The notes under the pieces were generated by a model. That model was not told the origin of the DNA and searched no databases. It saw only the letters and a program-made list of their open reading frames with translations. A program made the translations under genes and the position numbers. Positions 17,401-23,705 of a DNA stretch of 23,722 nt are shown piece after piece. Location of the stretch: the IMG/VR virus record IMGVR_UViG_3300002460_001321, positions 1 through 23,722 of that record. The stretch is one strand, 5' to 3'. The stretch comes from a virus. The stretch's first letter is position 1. Each line of letters starts with the position of its first letter.

Positions 17401-18023
17401 ACAAGGATTATGTGATGGCACTTTTGCAGTTTCAGAGGTTTATTCACAATCAGTCTCTTTTGTGGAGAGATGCTAAAGTGGCATTGTTAAAGGAAAAAGA
17501 CCCTATAAAAGCGGCGGCGATTGCAACTTCGCTGGTTGCGGCGGGGATTGCCGAAGGATATATTACAACTGGAATAGCGCAAATTTTCGGAAGTCAGGAG
17601 ACTGCAAAAGGGGAAAGAGAACGACATATCGTCGAACGAGTATTTAGCGGTGTTGTGACTAACTTACCCGTGATTTCAAATCTTACAAGCATGGTGGAAT
17701 ACGGCGGAAGCGGAGTGCCTGCGATGGATGTATTCCGAAGAATGATTCAGGGAGGAACATCGGTGGTCGCGGGGAAAAAGACTGAAACAAAAATTAAAGG
17801 AGGGTTACTGGCGGCAGAAAGCGTAGCAGAAGTTGGTGGAATATCTGGCGCAAGTCAGGTGGGTCAGTTAATTAGAAAAGCTATTCCTGTATCCAAACCA
17901 AAATCAAAAGCTAACGCTGAAATTCTGAAAAAGTATGGCATAGAAGCTCCTTCTAAAAAAGACATACTTGAAAAATATAACATCAGTATCCCTAAATCTT
18001 CGCTATTAGAAAAATACAAATGA
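14403..18023 (+). CDS. Very large internal virion/ejection-type protein
   Basis: At 1206 residues this is the largest product here. It has no cysteine and no signal peptide. Residues 1-115 are Pro/Thr-rich then Gly/Ala-rich; 160-185 is hydrophobic (VAFMGIMGSVGLDL); 270-560 is a long charged helical region; 590-1130 is a mostly helical domain with many aromatic residues (MLWATLRQTGG, VDNYWSWVTDF, FSADSVWYAAYRKSF, LLQFQRFIHNQSLLWRDAK). About 1037-1062 is Ala/Ile-rich and could insert in a membrane. The C-terminal part resembles large phage polyvalent or ejection-type proteins, from memory. The last 38 residues carry three KY repeats. Gene size and neighbours fit a protein delivered into the cell with DNA. 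Confidence 0.58.
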   Translation: MPYTPVLTAKPSLGYVPVLGKTNIPTPSLPLVINSIFGETAQSTPATLPADYQPIQKAVGGFAADIGRSIASNIASAGLTIAGKINPTAGELLKAEDFHNYFSQGLFETVFGKGKEVKSIEQRIAEAEPKVDEWKKALQEVAQTPGLNVRERFVTTVLANLDVPSVAFMGIMGSVGLDLTPFGGLEKGAFKAMIEVKTIGEGVSVLTKMGVAEDLARQFAQDVVKVIDEKSAKALFTHIAEVQQKTTAVKEGIAGRRGLEKVGLAPEISPTISRTEESLLKSQIRAEARTAKTVAKDIRRTEIPEAVAGATARVTEKATTALRQQELSSFRKLIRERFSYEKAIDEVQAIAQKTVQVLKNKAKDFLAQKAEIVGYIRTRVSPELRGRLLSAMATAKTQGNIASIVRRTNILRNEEIKKEIIGEVEKIIEKVDSLPKRQQERIVELTDNLTSRTFSEKTQKKLADLKDFLSREPSALFKFGAKTLKKTELAGELGKQNIRDVPIRDLIGLHRRLEHIAEQGKVVGRVTAETKALKVDNALKEIAQSSRNLDKGLPAPRKPGTPVPATSFAGAKDSIVEGMRKGVQYYASPDVGFQILDKGEWFGSNWRIFKAPMDEATDLSNEVRNTIIDNLFVKIKDIEGRLGKLKKENYERVMLWATLRQTGGRAKLLKTDPRMYTDTFLDSIKLNDNEREFYNLGRSIFDELRPQIEKVTWATRGEKLGKVDNYWSWVTDFNNSDELFQRLSGDFNLRTRTEQGFIKTRSLAGTQRINLDALEVLTKHISDATDFIHKEELLNHLSQIARSDKYAESVGKIGQKWTAGWLDLIARGGTPKGYQPGPVSTIIRNIGHGVLGFKLSPIVKQPLSMIVATGFLGKDSRYMFDGSLLIGNFREGIHKISKQQLYRSFDDPVYTQMAKSKRLKQWQEWGYKGIKAFDSFSADSVWYAAYRKSFNDRRLQFNADDFRAGKADKTAKEYADLITRRTQGSSEYKDAPLLYSVKSDKDYVMALLQFQRFIHNQSLLWRDAKVALLKEKDPIKAAAIATSLVAAGIAEGYITTGIAQIFGSQETAKGERERHIVERVFSGVVTNLPVISNLTSMVEYGGSGVPAMDVFRRMIQGGTSVVAGKKTETKIKGGLLAAESVAEVGGISGASQVGQLIRKAIPVSKPKSKANAEILKKYGIEAPSKKDILEKYNISIPKSSLLEKYK

Positions 18024-18117
18024 CCAACCTACCTATCCTCTATAAAGTAAGGAGTAGATAAAGAGAAAAAATACAATAATAGAGACTCCAACCATATCTA
18101 ATCCCTACCACGTCTAG

Positions 18118-18123
18118 TATATT
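18118..18123 (+). promoter_or_regulatory. TATATT element in the gap before the collagen-like gene
   Basis: The 110-base gap 18024-18133 is AT-rich and holds AGTATATTAAAGTC ten bases before ATG 18134, close to the portal upstream sequence. An additional TACAATAATAG-type stretch lies at 18072-18082. No -35 box and no ribosome-binding site were seen. A separate transcript for the fibre cluster is plausible. Confidence 0.4.
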
Positions 18124-18133
18124 AAAGTCAAGT

Positions 18134-18910
18134 ATGCCCACCATCGCCGAAATCATCCAAGCCCGCAATCCCGCCTCCGCTCTTGAAAAAGAGGTGTCTA
18201 AGTTAGCGAGAGATTTGGAATCTCTAGCTCGTCAATTCGAGAAATTGCAATCTGACTCCGAGAGCTTAAAAAGCGAGATTAAGGCCGAAGTACAAAGCGA
18301 ACTAGGCAAGGTGGAGTCTCAAGCAGGGATACTACGGCACGTTGAGTCTTTGAAGGGCACACAGGGGCCGCAGGGCAACAAAGGAGATAGAGGCGAGTCA
18401 ATCATCGGCCCACAGGGAGAAAGAGGCCAACGGGGGCTTTTGGGGCCTAAAGGCGAGGATGGAAAAGCGGGCAGGGACGGCAAGGACGGGCTTAAAGGAG
18501 AAATAGGGGCGATTGGTCTAGCTGGCAAAGATGGGGAAAACGGTTCTCCCGACACCCCCGACCAAGTTATAGAAAAAATCCATGATTCCAAGAAGCTAAT
18601 TCAAAGAGAAAAGATTGATGGACTTGTTCAGTTTCTTGGGAACTTACAGCACGCTATCCGAGAGAAAGGCGGTGGGGTAGGCGGAGGAGGATTAGGGACG
18701 CCTGTTCATCAAAGTTTTTCAACAAGTTCTGTAACTACAACACTGACTTTATCTAACAATGTAGCAGCAAATGGATTTGCTATTTGGGCTTATTATAATG
18801 GACAATTTATTGTTAGAGGAAATCACTATACAATAAGTGGGAAAATAATAACTTTGACATTTATACCTAGCGACTCTACTAATGTTGATGTTATTTACTT
18901 TAGAACATAA
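18134..18910 (+). CDS. Collagen-like trimeric fibre protein
   Basis: A 258-residue fibre. Residues about 17-60 are a heptad-type coiled coil. From Gly75 there are 21 Gly-X-Y triplets, five before and sixteen after a two-residue interruption at GES-II-GPQ; these are rich in Lys, Glu, Asp and Arg and should form a trimeric collagen-like shaft. A short helix (IREKIDGLVQFLGNLQ-like) and a GGGVGGGGLG hinge (about 180) lead to a beta C-terminal domain of 65 residues ending DVIYFRT, which resembles tip domains of phage fibres. It has no cysteine and no signal peptide, so it is probably a true virion fibre. The DNA turns sharply AT-rich at the hinge, pointing to an exchanged tip module. Confidence 0.8.
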   Translation: MPTIAEIIQARNPASALEKEVSKLARDLESLARQFEKLQSDSESLKSEIKAEVQSELGKVESQAGILRHVESLKGTQGPQGNKGDRGESIIGPQGERGQRGLLGPKGEDGKAGRDGKDGLKGEIGAIGLAGKDGENGSPDTPDQVIEKIHDSKKLIQREKIDGLVQFLGNLQHAIREKGGGVGGGGLGTPVHQSFSTSSVTTTLTLSNNVAANGFAIWAYYNGQFIVRGNHYTISGKIITLTFIPSDSTNVDVIYFRT

Positions 18911-18912
18911 TA

Positions 18913-18928
18913 TGTCTGGGCCCACACA
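18913..18928 (+). repeat. Interrupted palindrome between the two fibre genes
   Basis: TGTCTGGGCCCACACA is symmetric around GGGCCC except for one mismatched pair. It starts three bases after the stop codon. It could be an operator, a short terminator stem (only TCTTAAT follows), or chance. A 13-codon ORF beginning at 18912 overlaps it and is not supported otherwise. Confidence 0.4.
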
Positions 18929-18968
18929 TCTTAATAAAGACTTTTATAGGTAAAAAACTTAAAACATA

Positions 18969-21140
18969 GTGAAAAAACTTCTTGTAGCCATTTTCGCCAT
19001 ATCACTTTTTCTAGGAACGCAAAACGCTTTCGCGCAGTTACGTATTTTCCAAGTTCCACAAGGGGGTACTGGCACATCAACGGTTTCATCTGGCGCAGTT
19101 CTCTATGGCAATGGTACGTCTCCGTTTCTTTCTGTCGGGCCATGTTCAGATGATCAAATTCTGAAATATACCAATAATATCCCTTTGTGCGCTACTGATG
19201 CGACCGGAGGCGGAGGAGCTTCGTCGGACTTCAATTATGTTGTAGGCGCGGAGGGGATTTATTTAACTCCCACTTCTACTATTGTGGGGCTTTTAACCAA
19301 TGCTTCTTCAACCATTTGGAAATTAACTACGGGGTTTTCGACTTCTACCAATGCAACCTCCACCAGCTTTCATTCCAATTTTGGCAACTTCTCAACCTCA
19401 ACGATTGGAAATCTTTTAACAGGCACAGTTACCGCAACATCAACTACTGCTAGTTCGTCTTTCAAAGATTTATTTTGGATAGATGGTCAAGCCACTTCGC
19501 TTTCACTTTCTGGGGGGCTAACCGCTCTAGGAGCTTTATCAGGTTCTAACCTTTCAGGCACAAATACGGGGGATATAACTTTGGCAGGTACTCCTAACTA
19601 TCTAACTCTTTCTGGTCAGCAGATTACTTTGACTAAACTTGATATTTCTGACGATACCAACGCTACAGCAGGTGTGGGGCTTACGCTTACAGCCAATGAT
19701 TTTGCTTGCGATACGGCCACCAGCGTGGCGTTTGGATGTCTTACTGCGGCTGATTGGACGACATTTAACTCTAAACAAGCAACCATCTCGGCAACTTGGC
19801 CTGTTATTTTAACTGGAGCTACGCTTTCGTTTGATGGACTTTCGACTTCCACCGCCGCAGTCATAGGAAATATCCCTTATTTTTCGGGAGTTAATACGTT
19901 CGCCAATGTAGCCACGGGCACAGTTTCAGGTTCGGGGGGCATAAACGTAACCGCAGGACGCTCGGCTATAGGGGGAGCGTTGGCTATTTCTGCTGATTGC
20001 ACCACCATTACAGGCGGCGCAGGACTTTGCGACGGGGTTGATGATACCAGTGCTGGTGGTGCATTTGCCTGGACACCGACCACCTGGGGAGGAGTTGCCG
20101 CCAATTCAACCTCGACCCTGCTTCTTCTAAATGCTGGCGCGGTCATCTCGACTTCTTCAATCGGACAACTTACAGTAGGAACTTTAACTGCCACTTCAAC
20201 AACCGCTTCTACAACTTTAGATGATTTCTTCTTCGTTCAAGGCCAAGGCACGGGATTATCCGTAACCAATGCAACTATAGGGACACAGCTTGCTGTAACG
20301 CCTCTAACTTCGGCAATTCTTTTAACGGGAGCCACCGGAATTTTAGCTGAATATACTGGCGCAACCTGTACCAACCAATTTATCCGTTCGCTTTCTGTTT
20401 TGGGCGCGGCAACTTGTGAGACCGTGGCTAATACAGACCTTGCAAACTCAACAATAAGCGGTATTGCCCTTGGCTCGAATTTGGCTGATTTAACAGCGAC
20501 TAACGGCACTCTTACTTTTTCAGGAATCTACACAGGCGCGACGGCGCGTACCATTGGTCTTAATCTTGCGTCTTCAAACTTATGGACTGCTTCAACTACA
20601 ATCCTTAATCTTTCGTCCGTTCTTTCTACTTCTACACAAGCTACTTCAACAAATCTTCATATCATCGCAACGGGTTATTTAACAATTCCTCAAGAAACTG
20701 CGCCAGTAATGGGTACGGCAGGTCAGATTGCTCTTGACACAACCGATAATCAATTCCTCATCGCAACCTCGACAAATAACGACCCGATAGTGCTTCCTTC
20801 AAAAAGCGGATTAAGATTCAGGGTATCTTCCACTTCCGCTCCCTTTTTTAGTGGATTTTCTTCTGGTAAACTTATAGGACTCCCTTCTGAATCTGATGGA
20901 TACTCCACCATTGCTATAACTTGTTCTGTCTGGGGAGGGACTTCGATTGTGGTGAATCTTACTGACGCGCAAGATAATGATTCAAATCAAATAACCTGTG
21001 GTACGGCAACATCCACTACCGCTATTCAATCGAATGGTACATTTACGGCACTAGAAGGCGCAAATCTTGAAACAGGAACAGTAACAGGAACTCCTAACTT
21101 TCTTTATATAAATATAACGAGGGTATGGACTCGTGAATAA
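18969..21140 (+). CDS. Secreted Thr/Ser-rich fibre-like protein with paired cysteines
   Basis: A 723-residue protein starting at GTG. It has a clear signal peptide: MKKLL, a hydrophobic core, then NAFA|Q, a good type I cleavage site at about residue 22. The mature part is beta-rich, with fibre-type motifs such as GGTGTSTVSSGAVLYGNG, NTGDITLAGTPNYLTLSG and TAADWTTFNSKQ, which resemble tail-fibre repeat units. An internal repeat (about residues 143-180 and 395-432) shares the core ATSTTAS, xDLFW/xDFFF and GQATSLS/GQGTGLS. Ten cysteines form five close pairs, suggesting disulfides. No ribosome-binding site is seen. It could be a host-attachment fibre that passes through the Sec route, or a surface adhesin displayed by the infected cell; catalytic motifs are absent. 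Confidence 0.72.
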   Translation: MKKLLVAIFAISLFLGTQNAFAQLRIFQVPQGGTGTSTVSSGAVLYGNGTSPFLSVGPCSDDQILKYTNNIPLCATDATGGGGASSDFNYVVGAEGIYLTPTSTIVGLLTNASSTIWKLTTGFSTSTNATSTSFHSNFGNFSTSTIGNLLTGTVTATSTTASSSFKDLFWIDGQATSLSLSGGLTALGALSGSNLSGTNTGDITLAGTPNYLTLSGQQITLTKLDISDDTNATAGVGLTLTANDFACDTATSVAFGCLTAADWTTFNSKQATISATWPVILTGATLSFDGLSTSTAAVIGNIPYFSGVNTFANVATGTVSGSGGINVTAGRSAIGGALAISADCTTITGGAGLCDGVDDTSAGGAFAWTPTTWGGVAANSTSTLLLLNAGAVISTSSIGQLTVGTLTATSTTASTTLDDFFFVQGQGTGLSVTNATIGTQLAVTPLTSAILLTGATGILAEYTGATCTNQFIRSLSVLGAATCETVANTDLANSTISGIALGSNLADLTATNGTLTFSGIYTGATARTIGLNLASSNLWTASTTILNLSSVLSTSTQATSTNLHIIATGYLTIPQETAPVMGTAGQIALDTTDNQFLIATSTNNDPIVLPSKSGLRFRVSSTSAPFFSGFSSGKLIGLPSESDGYSTIAITCSVWGGTSIVVNLTDAQDNDSNQITCGTATSTTAIQSNGTFTALEGANLETGTVTGTPNFLYINITRVWTRE

Positions 21141-21141
21141 T

Positions 21142-21648
21142 ATGAATAAAACAATTATCATTGCAGGGACAACTTTAGTTCTAGTCGCAGGAGTTTGGTC
21201 TCTACTTCCTAATGACAAAATAACTCTTACCAATCCGCAGGTTATTCAATGGAGTAAACCCACCACTGACGCAGAATGGGCGGAGGATGTGAAAAAAGAA
21301 GGTTTTGAACACCGAGCTGACGCTATTTTACAAGAAATGGTAGATGTTCATAAAGCTAAATTATTGAGAGTCATTGAGGGCAACCGAGAAACTTTAGAAT
21401 GTATGGAATGTATCAAGTTTAAGCTACGCCAAGCCAATCCCGACTGGACTGTGGCGGATGTGAACAATGAGTATCAAAACCAAGTCAATCAAGCCACTTG
21501 GGAAGTAGAAAAACTAAAACAGTCCGTTGAAAGAATGGAAAAGGAAATGGAGTTGAGAAAGGCGGGAAAAGTAAATAGGCGAGAAGACATATTACAAGCC
21601 AAGCCCTCGACTGAAAGGGAAAGAATAGAACTAGAAAAACTCAAATGA
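21142..21648 (+). CDS. Anchored coiled-coil protein with CxxC
   Basis: From ATG 21142 the product is 168 residues; an upstream in-frame GTG at 21133, overlapping the previous stop, would add three. Residues about 4-22 (IIIAGTTLVLVAGVWSLLP) are a single membrane segment. The outside part has many charged residues with a long coiled coil after residue 105 (EVEKLKQSVERMEKEMELRK) and one CMEC motif. One membrane helix plus a coiled coil resembles the layout of an inner-membrane spanin, but there is no lysin or outer spanin nearby and the host may lack an outer membrane, so that is a weak alternative. It overlaps the next gene by ATGA and is probably coupled to it. Confidence 0.65.
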   Translation: MNKTIIIAGTTLVLVAGVWSLLPNDKITLTNPQVIQWSKPTTDAEWAEDVKKEGFEHRADAILQEMVDVHKAKLLRVIEGNRETLECMECIKFKLRQANPDWTVADVNNEYQNQVNQATWEVEKLKQSVERMEKEMELRKAGKVNRREDILQAKPSTERERIELEKLK

Positions 21649-23267
21649 AAAAACTACTTATAATCTTTGCGTTTCTGGCTTTAGTGCCTTTGGCTAAGGT
21701 AGATGCCACTGCGTATTATGTCTCGTTTGAAACGGATATCGTCAATGGCAATGGACTTGCCACAACTACTCCTTTTAATAATCTTGACTCATTCACCGAA
21801 GTCGCTAGAAGTGCTGGAGATATTGCTTTTGTAAGAAGGGGATATGCTTCTACTACGAATGTAACTGACCTTAACTTCACTTCCGATGGCACTATCGCAA
21901 ATCCAATAATTATCTCTGCTGACTACGATAACCTCTGGAACGATTTTGCTTCTTCAACTCAAACTTATACTGTAGCGGTGGCTACTTCCACCTTTACCGC
22001 TTCGGCGGCACAATCAGAAATAATCGTTGGTGAATGGGTATATGTAAATGGCGATTGCGCGGAAACCTATAACTCAACTTCTCTTAATCAATGCGAGTTC
22101 GCTTACGAAGTATCGGCAGTGGCAAGCACATCTATATCTTTTTACTTACCCTACAAAGGCAATCAAACAGGAGCAGGGCATACTTTAAGGATTTTATCTC
22201 AAACTACTTTGGGCAGTAATCCGCAGTGGAATGTGGCTACTGGGGATTTTCAGTGGAACTTTGATACTGACAATTTTTGGTTAGTAAAGGGAATTGATAT
22301 TAGGGGCACGGATGTAAATGGTAGTGTTGAAATAGATTCTTCTGATGGTACTTTCTTTGAAGACATTTTATTTACTGGTGATGGTTCAACTGCGGTTTGT
22401 GTTTTTTTTACTGATGACGGTTCTAATACTATCTTCAAAAAGATACGTTGTTCTGGATACGGAGTAGGAAATAGTGGTTTTAATCAGAGCGCAGATACTT
22501 ATGGTACTTTAACAGTTCAAGACTCAATCATAGATGGGAATGGTGTAGGAGATAGATTCTTGCCCACAGCAAATCCTACACTAGCGTTTGTAAATAGATT
22601 TATTAGAGACTCGTTTATTGGAGGCAATACACAAGATGATATTGGTATTGCTGGTGCTGGAACAAAAAATATCTATAGAAATGTTATTCTGCGGTCTTCC
22701 GATGAGGTAAAGACTTTTACAACTTCTCCTTCTAGTCTGTTTTTTGAAAATCACGATGGGAATATTCTCTCCTCTCAACAAAACTCTATCGGGGCTGGAG
22801 TAAATATCAATACCATTTTACTTCAATCTACCACTACTAGTCCTGTTATCCGTTCTGGCGGCGGTGCTACCTCAATTCAGACAATCCCCACCACCAACAC
22901 CACCTCCATCTGGGACTTCAACAAAATCAAACTCTTCGAGTATCCCATCTACACCAACACCACCTCTAAAACTTATACTATGTATGCAATGTCTACTTCC
23001 ACTGCGGCGTGGACTACTGACCCGACTGCTAGTGAGTTCTGGCTACAATGTGAGTATTGGGCACATGATACAAACGCTACGTCCACGCGCAAGATTAAAA
23101 AGTCCACAGGAGTTTTTGATTTCAACGGAAGCACTGCGTGGCAAAGCATAAATGTAACCTGCCAACCATCTCAAACAGGAATAAATTACGTTTCAGCTTG
23201 GTATGCAAAAACAAAAGAAGCGGGTATGAATGAAGTGTTTATTGATTCTACAATAGAAATCCAATGA
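21645..23267 (+). CDS. Secreted beta-helix protein, possible tailspike-like
   Basis: A 540-residue protein with a signal peptide (MKKLLIIF then LAKVDA|T at about residue 22). The mature N-terminus, AYYVSFETDIVNGNGLATTTPFNN, resembles the opening of right-handed parallel beta-helix proteins, and residues about 210-400 have repeated short Gly/Asn/Asp turns with Ile/Val/Phe strands (FWLVKGIDIRG, FFEDILFTGDG, IFKKIRCSGYG, LTVQDSIIDGNG, FIRDSFIGGN, NIYRNVILRSS), as in pectate-lyase-like tailspikes. The C-terminal 90 residues form another beta domain with FWLQCEYWAHD. Six cysteines occur in three pairs. Glycan cleavage or binding is likely for the fold, but no catalytic triad can be assigned by eye. 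Both ends overlap neighbours by ATGA. Confidence 0.72.
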   Translation: MKKLLIIFAFLALVPLAKVDATAYYVSFETDIVNGNGLATTTPFNNLDSFTEVARSAGDIAFVRRGYASTTNVTDLNFTSDGTIANPIIISADYDNLWNDFASSTQTYTVAVATSTFTASAAQSEIIVGEWVYVNGDCAETYNSTSLNQCEFAYEVSAVASTSISFYLPYKGNQTGAGHTLRILSQTTLGSNPQWNVATGDFQWNFDTDNFWLVKGIDIRGTDVNGSVEIDSSDGTFFEDILFTGDGSTAVCVFFTDDGSNTIFKKIRCSGYGVGNSGFNQSADTYGTLTVQDSIIDGNGVGDRFLPTANPTLAFVNRFIRDSFIGGNTQDDIGIAGAGTKNIYRNVILRSSDEVKTFTTSPSSLFFENHDGNILSSQQNSIGAGVNINTILLQSTTTSPVIRSGGGATSIQTIPTTNTTSIWDFNKIKLFEYPIYTNTTSKTYTMYAMSTSTAAWTTDPTASEFWLQCEYWAHDTNATSTRKIKKSTGVFDFNGSTAWQSINVTCQPSQTGINYVSAWYAKTKEAGMNEVFIDSTIEIQ

Positions 23268-23530
23268 AAAAACTACTTTTAATTCCATTATTCCTCCTCC
23301 CCCTCACCGCAGGTGCTATTACAGGAGACGATACTCGCTTCGACTGGTCTTTAGGCCAACCCGCTATCACCGCAGACAACACAACTACCTGTAATGACAC
23401 AGCACAAGCTAGATTTGATTGGGTACTTGGACAACCAGCAATAGTGCATGATGCTACGGCTAATTGTACTGCGGCACCCCCCGCGGCAGGAGGTGGAGTA
23501 TCTGACGAAATAATCTTTTTTGAAGAATAA
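23264..23530 (+). CDS. Small secreted protein with two FDW-LGQPAI repeats
   Basis: An 88-residue protein with a signal peptide (MKKLLLIPLFLL, then TAGA|I at about residue 18), leaving about 70 mature residues. The mature part has two units: RFDWSLGQPAI (25-35) and RFDWVLGQPAI (50-60), each followed by a short Thr/Asn/Asp segment and one cysteine. A Pro/Ala/Gly linker leads to an acidic end, SDEIIFFEE. The repeats differ at most synonymous sites in the DNA, so the peptide motif is under selection. The gene overlaps the beta-helix gene by ATGA. Function unknown; a peptide that binds a partner through the repeats is a reasonable inference. Confidence 0.65.
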   Translation: MKKLLLIPLFLLPLTAGAITGDDTRFDWSLGQPAITADNTTTCNDTAQARFDWVLGQPAIVHDATANCTAAPPAAGGGVSDEIIFFEE

Positions 23531-23545
23531 ATTGATAAGATTTCG

Positions 23546-23704
23546 ATGAGACCATTCAACGCTATCGTATTCATCCCCCTCGCCATTTTTCTCACGTTTC
23601 TTTTGTGGCTGTTTTTGGTAACCCAAAATGAAAATAAGATACCGATTTTGGAAGATGTAGAATTTATACCGAATGAAATTATATTTGAAGAAGGCAAAGG
23701 TTAA
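23546..23704 (+). CDS. 52-residue single-pass membrane protein
   Basis: ATG 23546 opens MRPFNAIVFIPLAIFLTFLL and continues WLFLVTQ, one strong hydrophobic segment at about residues 6-26, followed by a polar, acidic tail ending EFIPNEIIFEEGKG. It begins 16 bases after the secreted repeat protein and ends one base before the next ATG. The tail shares EIIF-EE with the end of the preceding protein (DEIIFFEE), which suggests a common partner. A holin cannot be excluded on size and topology, but a single helix with an acidic tail is not diagnostic. No cysteine; no clear ribosome-binding site. Confidence 0.6.
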   Translation: MRPFNAIVFIPLAIFLTFLLWLFLVTQNENKIPILEDVEFIPNEIIFEEGKG

Positions 23705-23705
23705 T

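Noticed and set aside
14399-18023. Alternative genetic code with TGA read as an amino acid
   Set aside because: TGA ends the genes at 14401 and 18023 at sensible places next to new starts, and no long frame is interrupted by TGA.
18373-18553. Gly-X-Y coding DNA as a tandem DNA repeat or CRISPR-like array
   Set aside because: The periodicity is a nine-base codon pattern of collagen triplets with varied sequence, not repeated DNA units with spacers.
18852-18883. TTGACA with a downstream TACTAA inside the collagen-fibre gene
   Set aside because: It falls in the AT-rich coding tip with a poor -10 and no gene start at a matching distance; probably compositional chance.
18912-18953. 13-codon ORF MSGPTHLNKDFYR between the two fibre genes
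   Set aside because: No ribosome-binding site or promoter, and its sequence is partly fixed by the GGGCCC palindrome; too short to support.
23248-23697. Minus-strand ORF of 149 codons at the right end
   Set aside because: It overlaps two plus-strand genes with convincing signal or membrane segments and tight spacing. No promoter or start context supports it.
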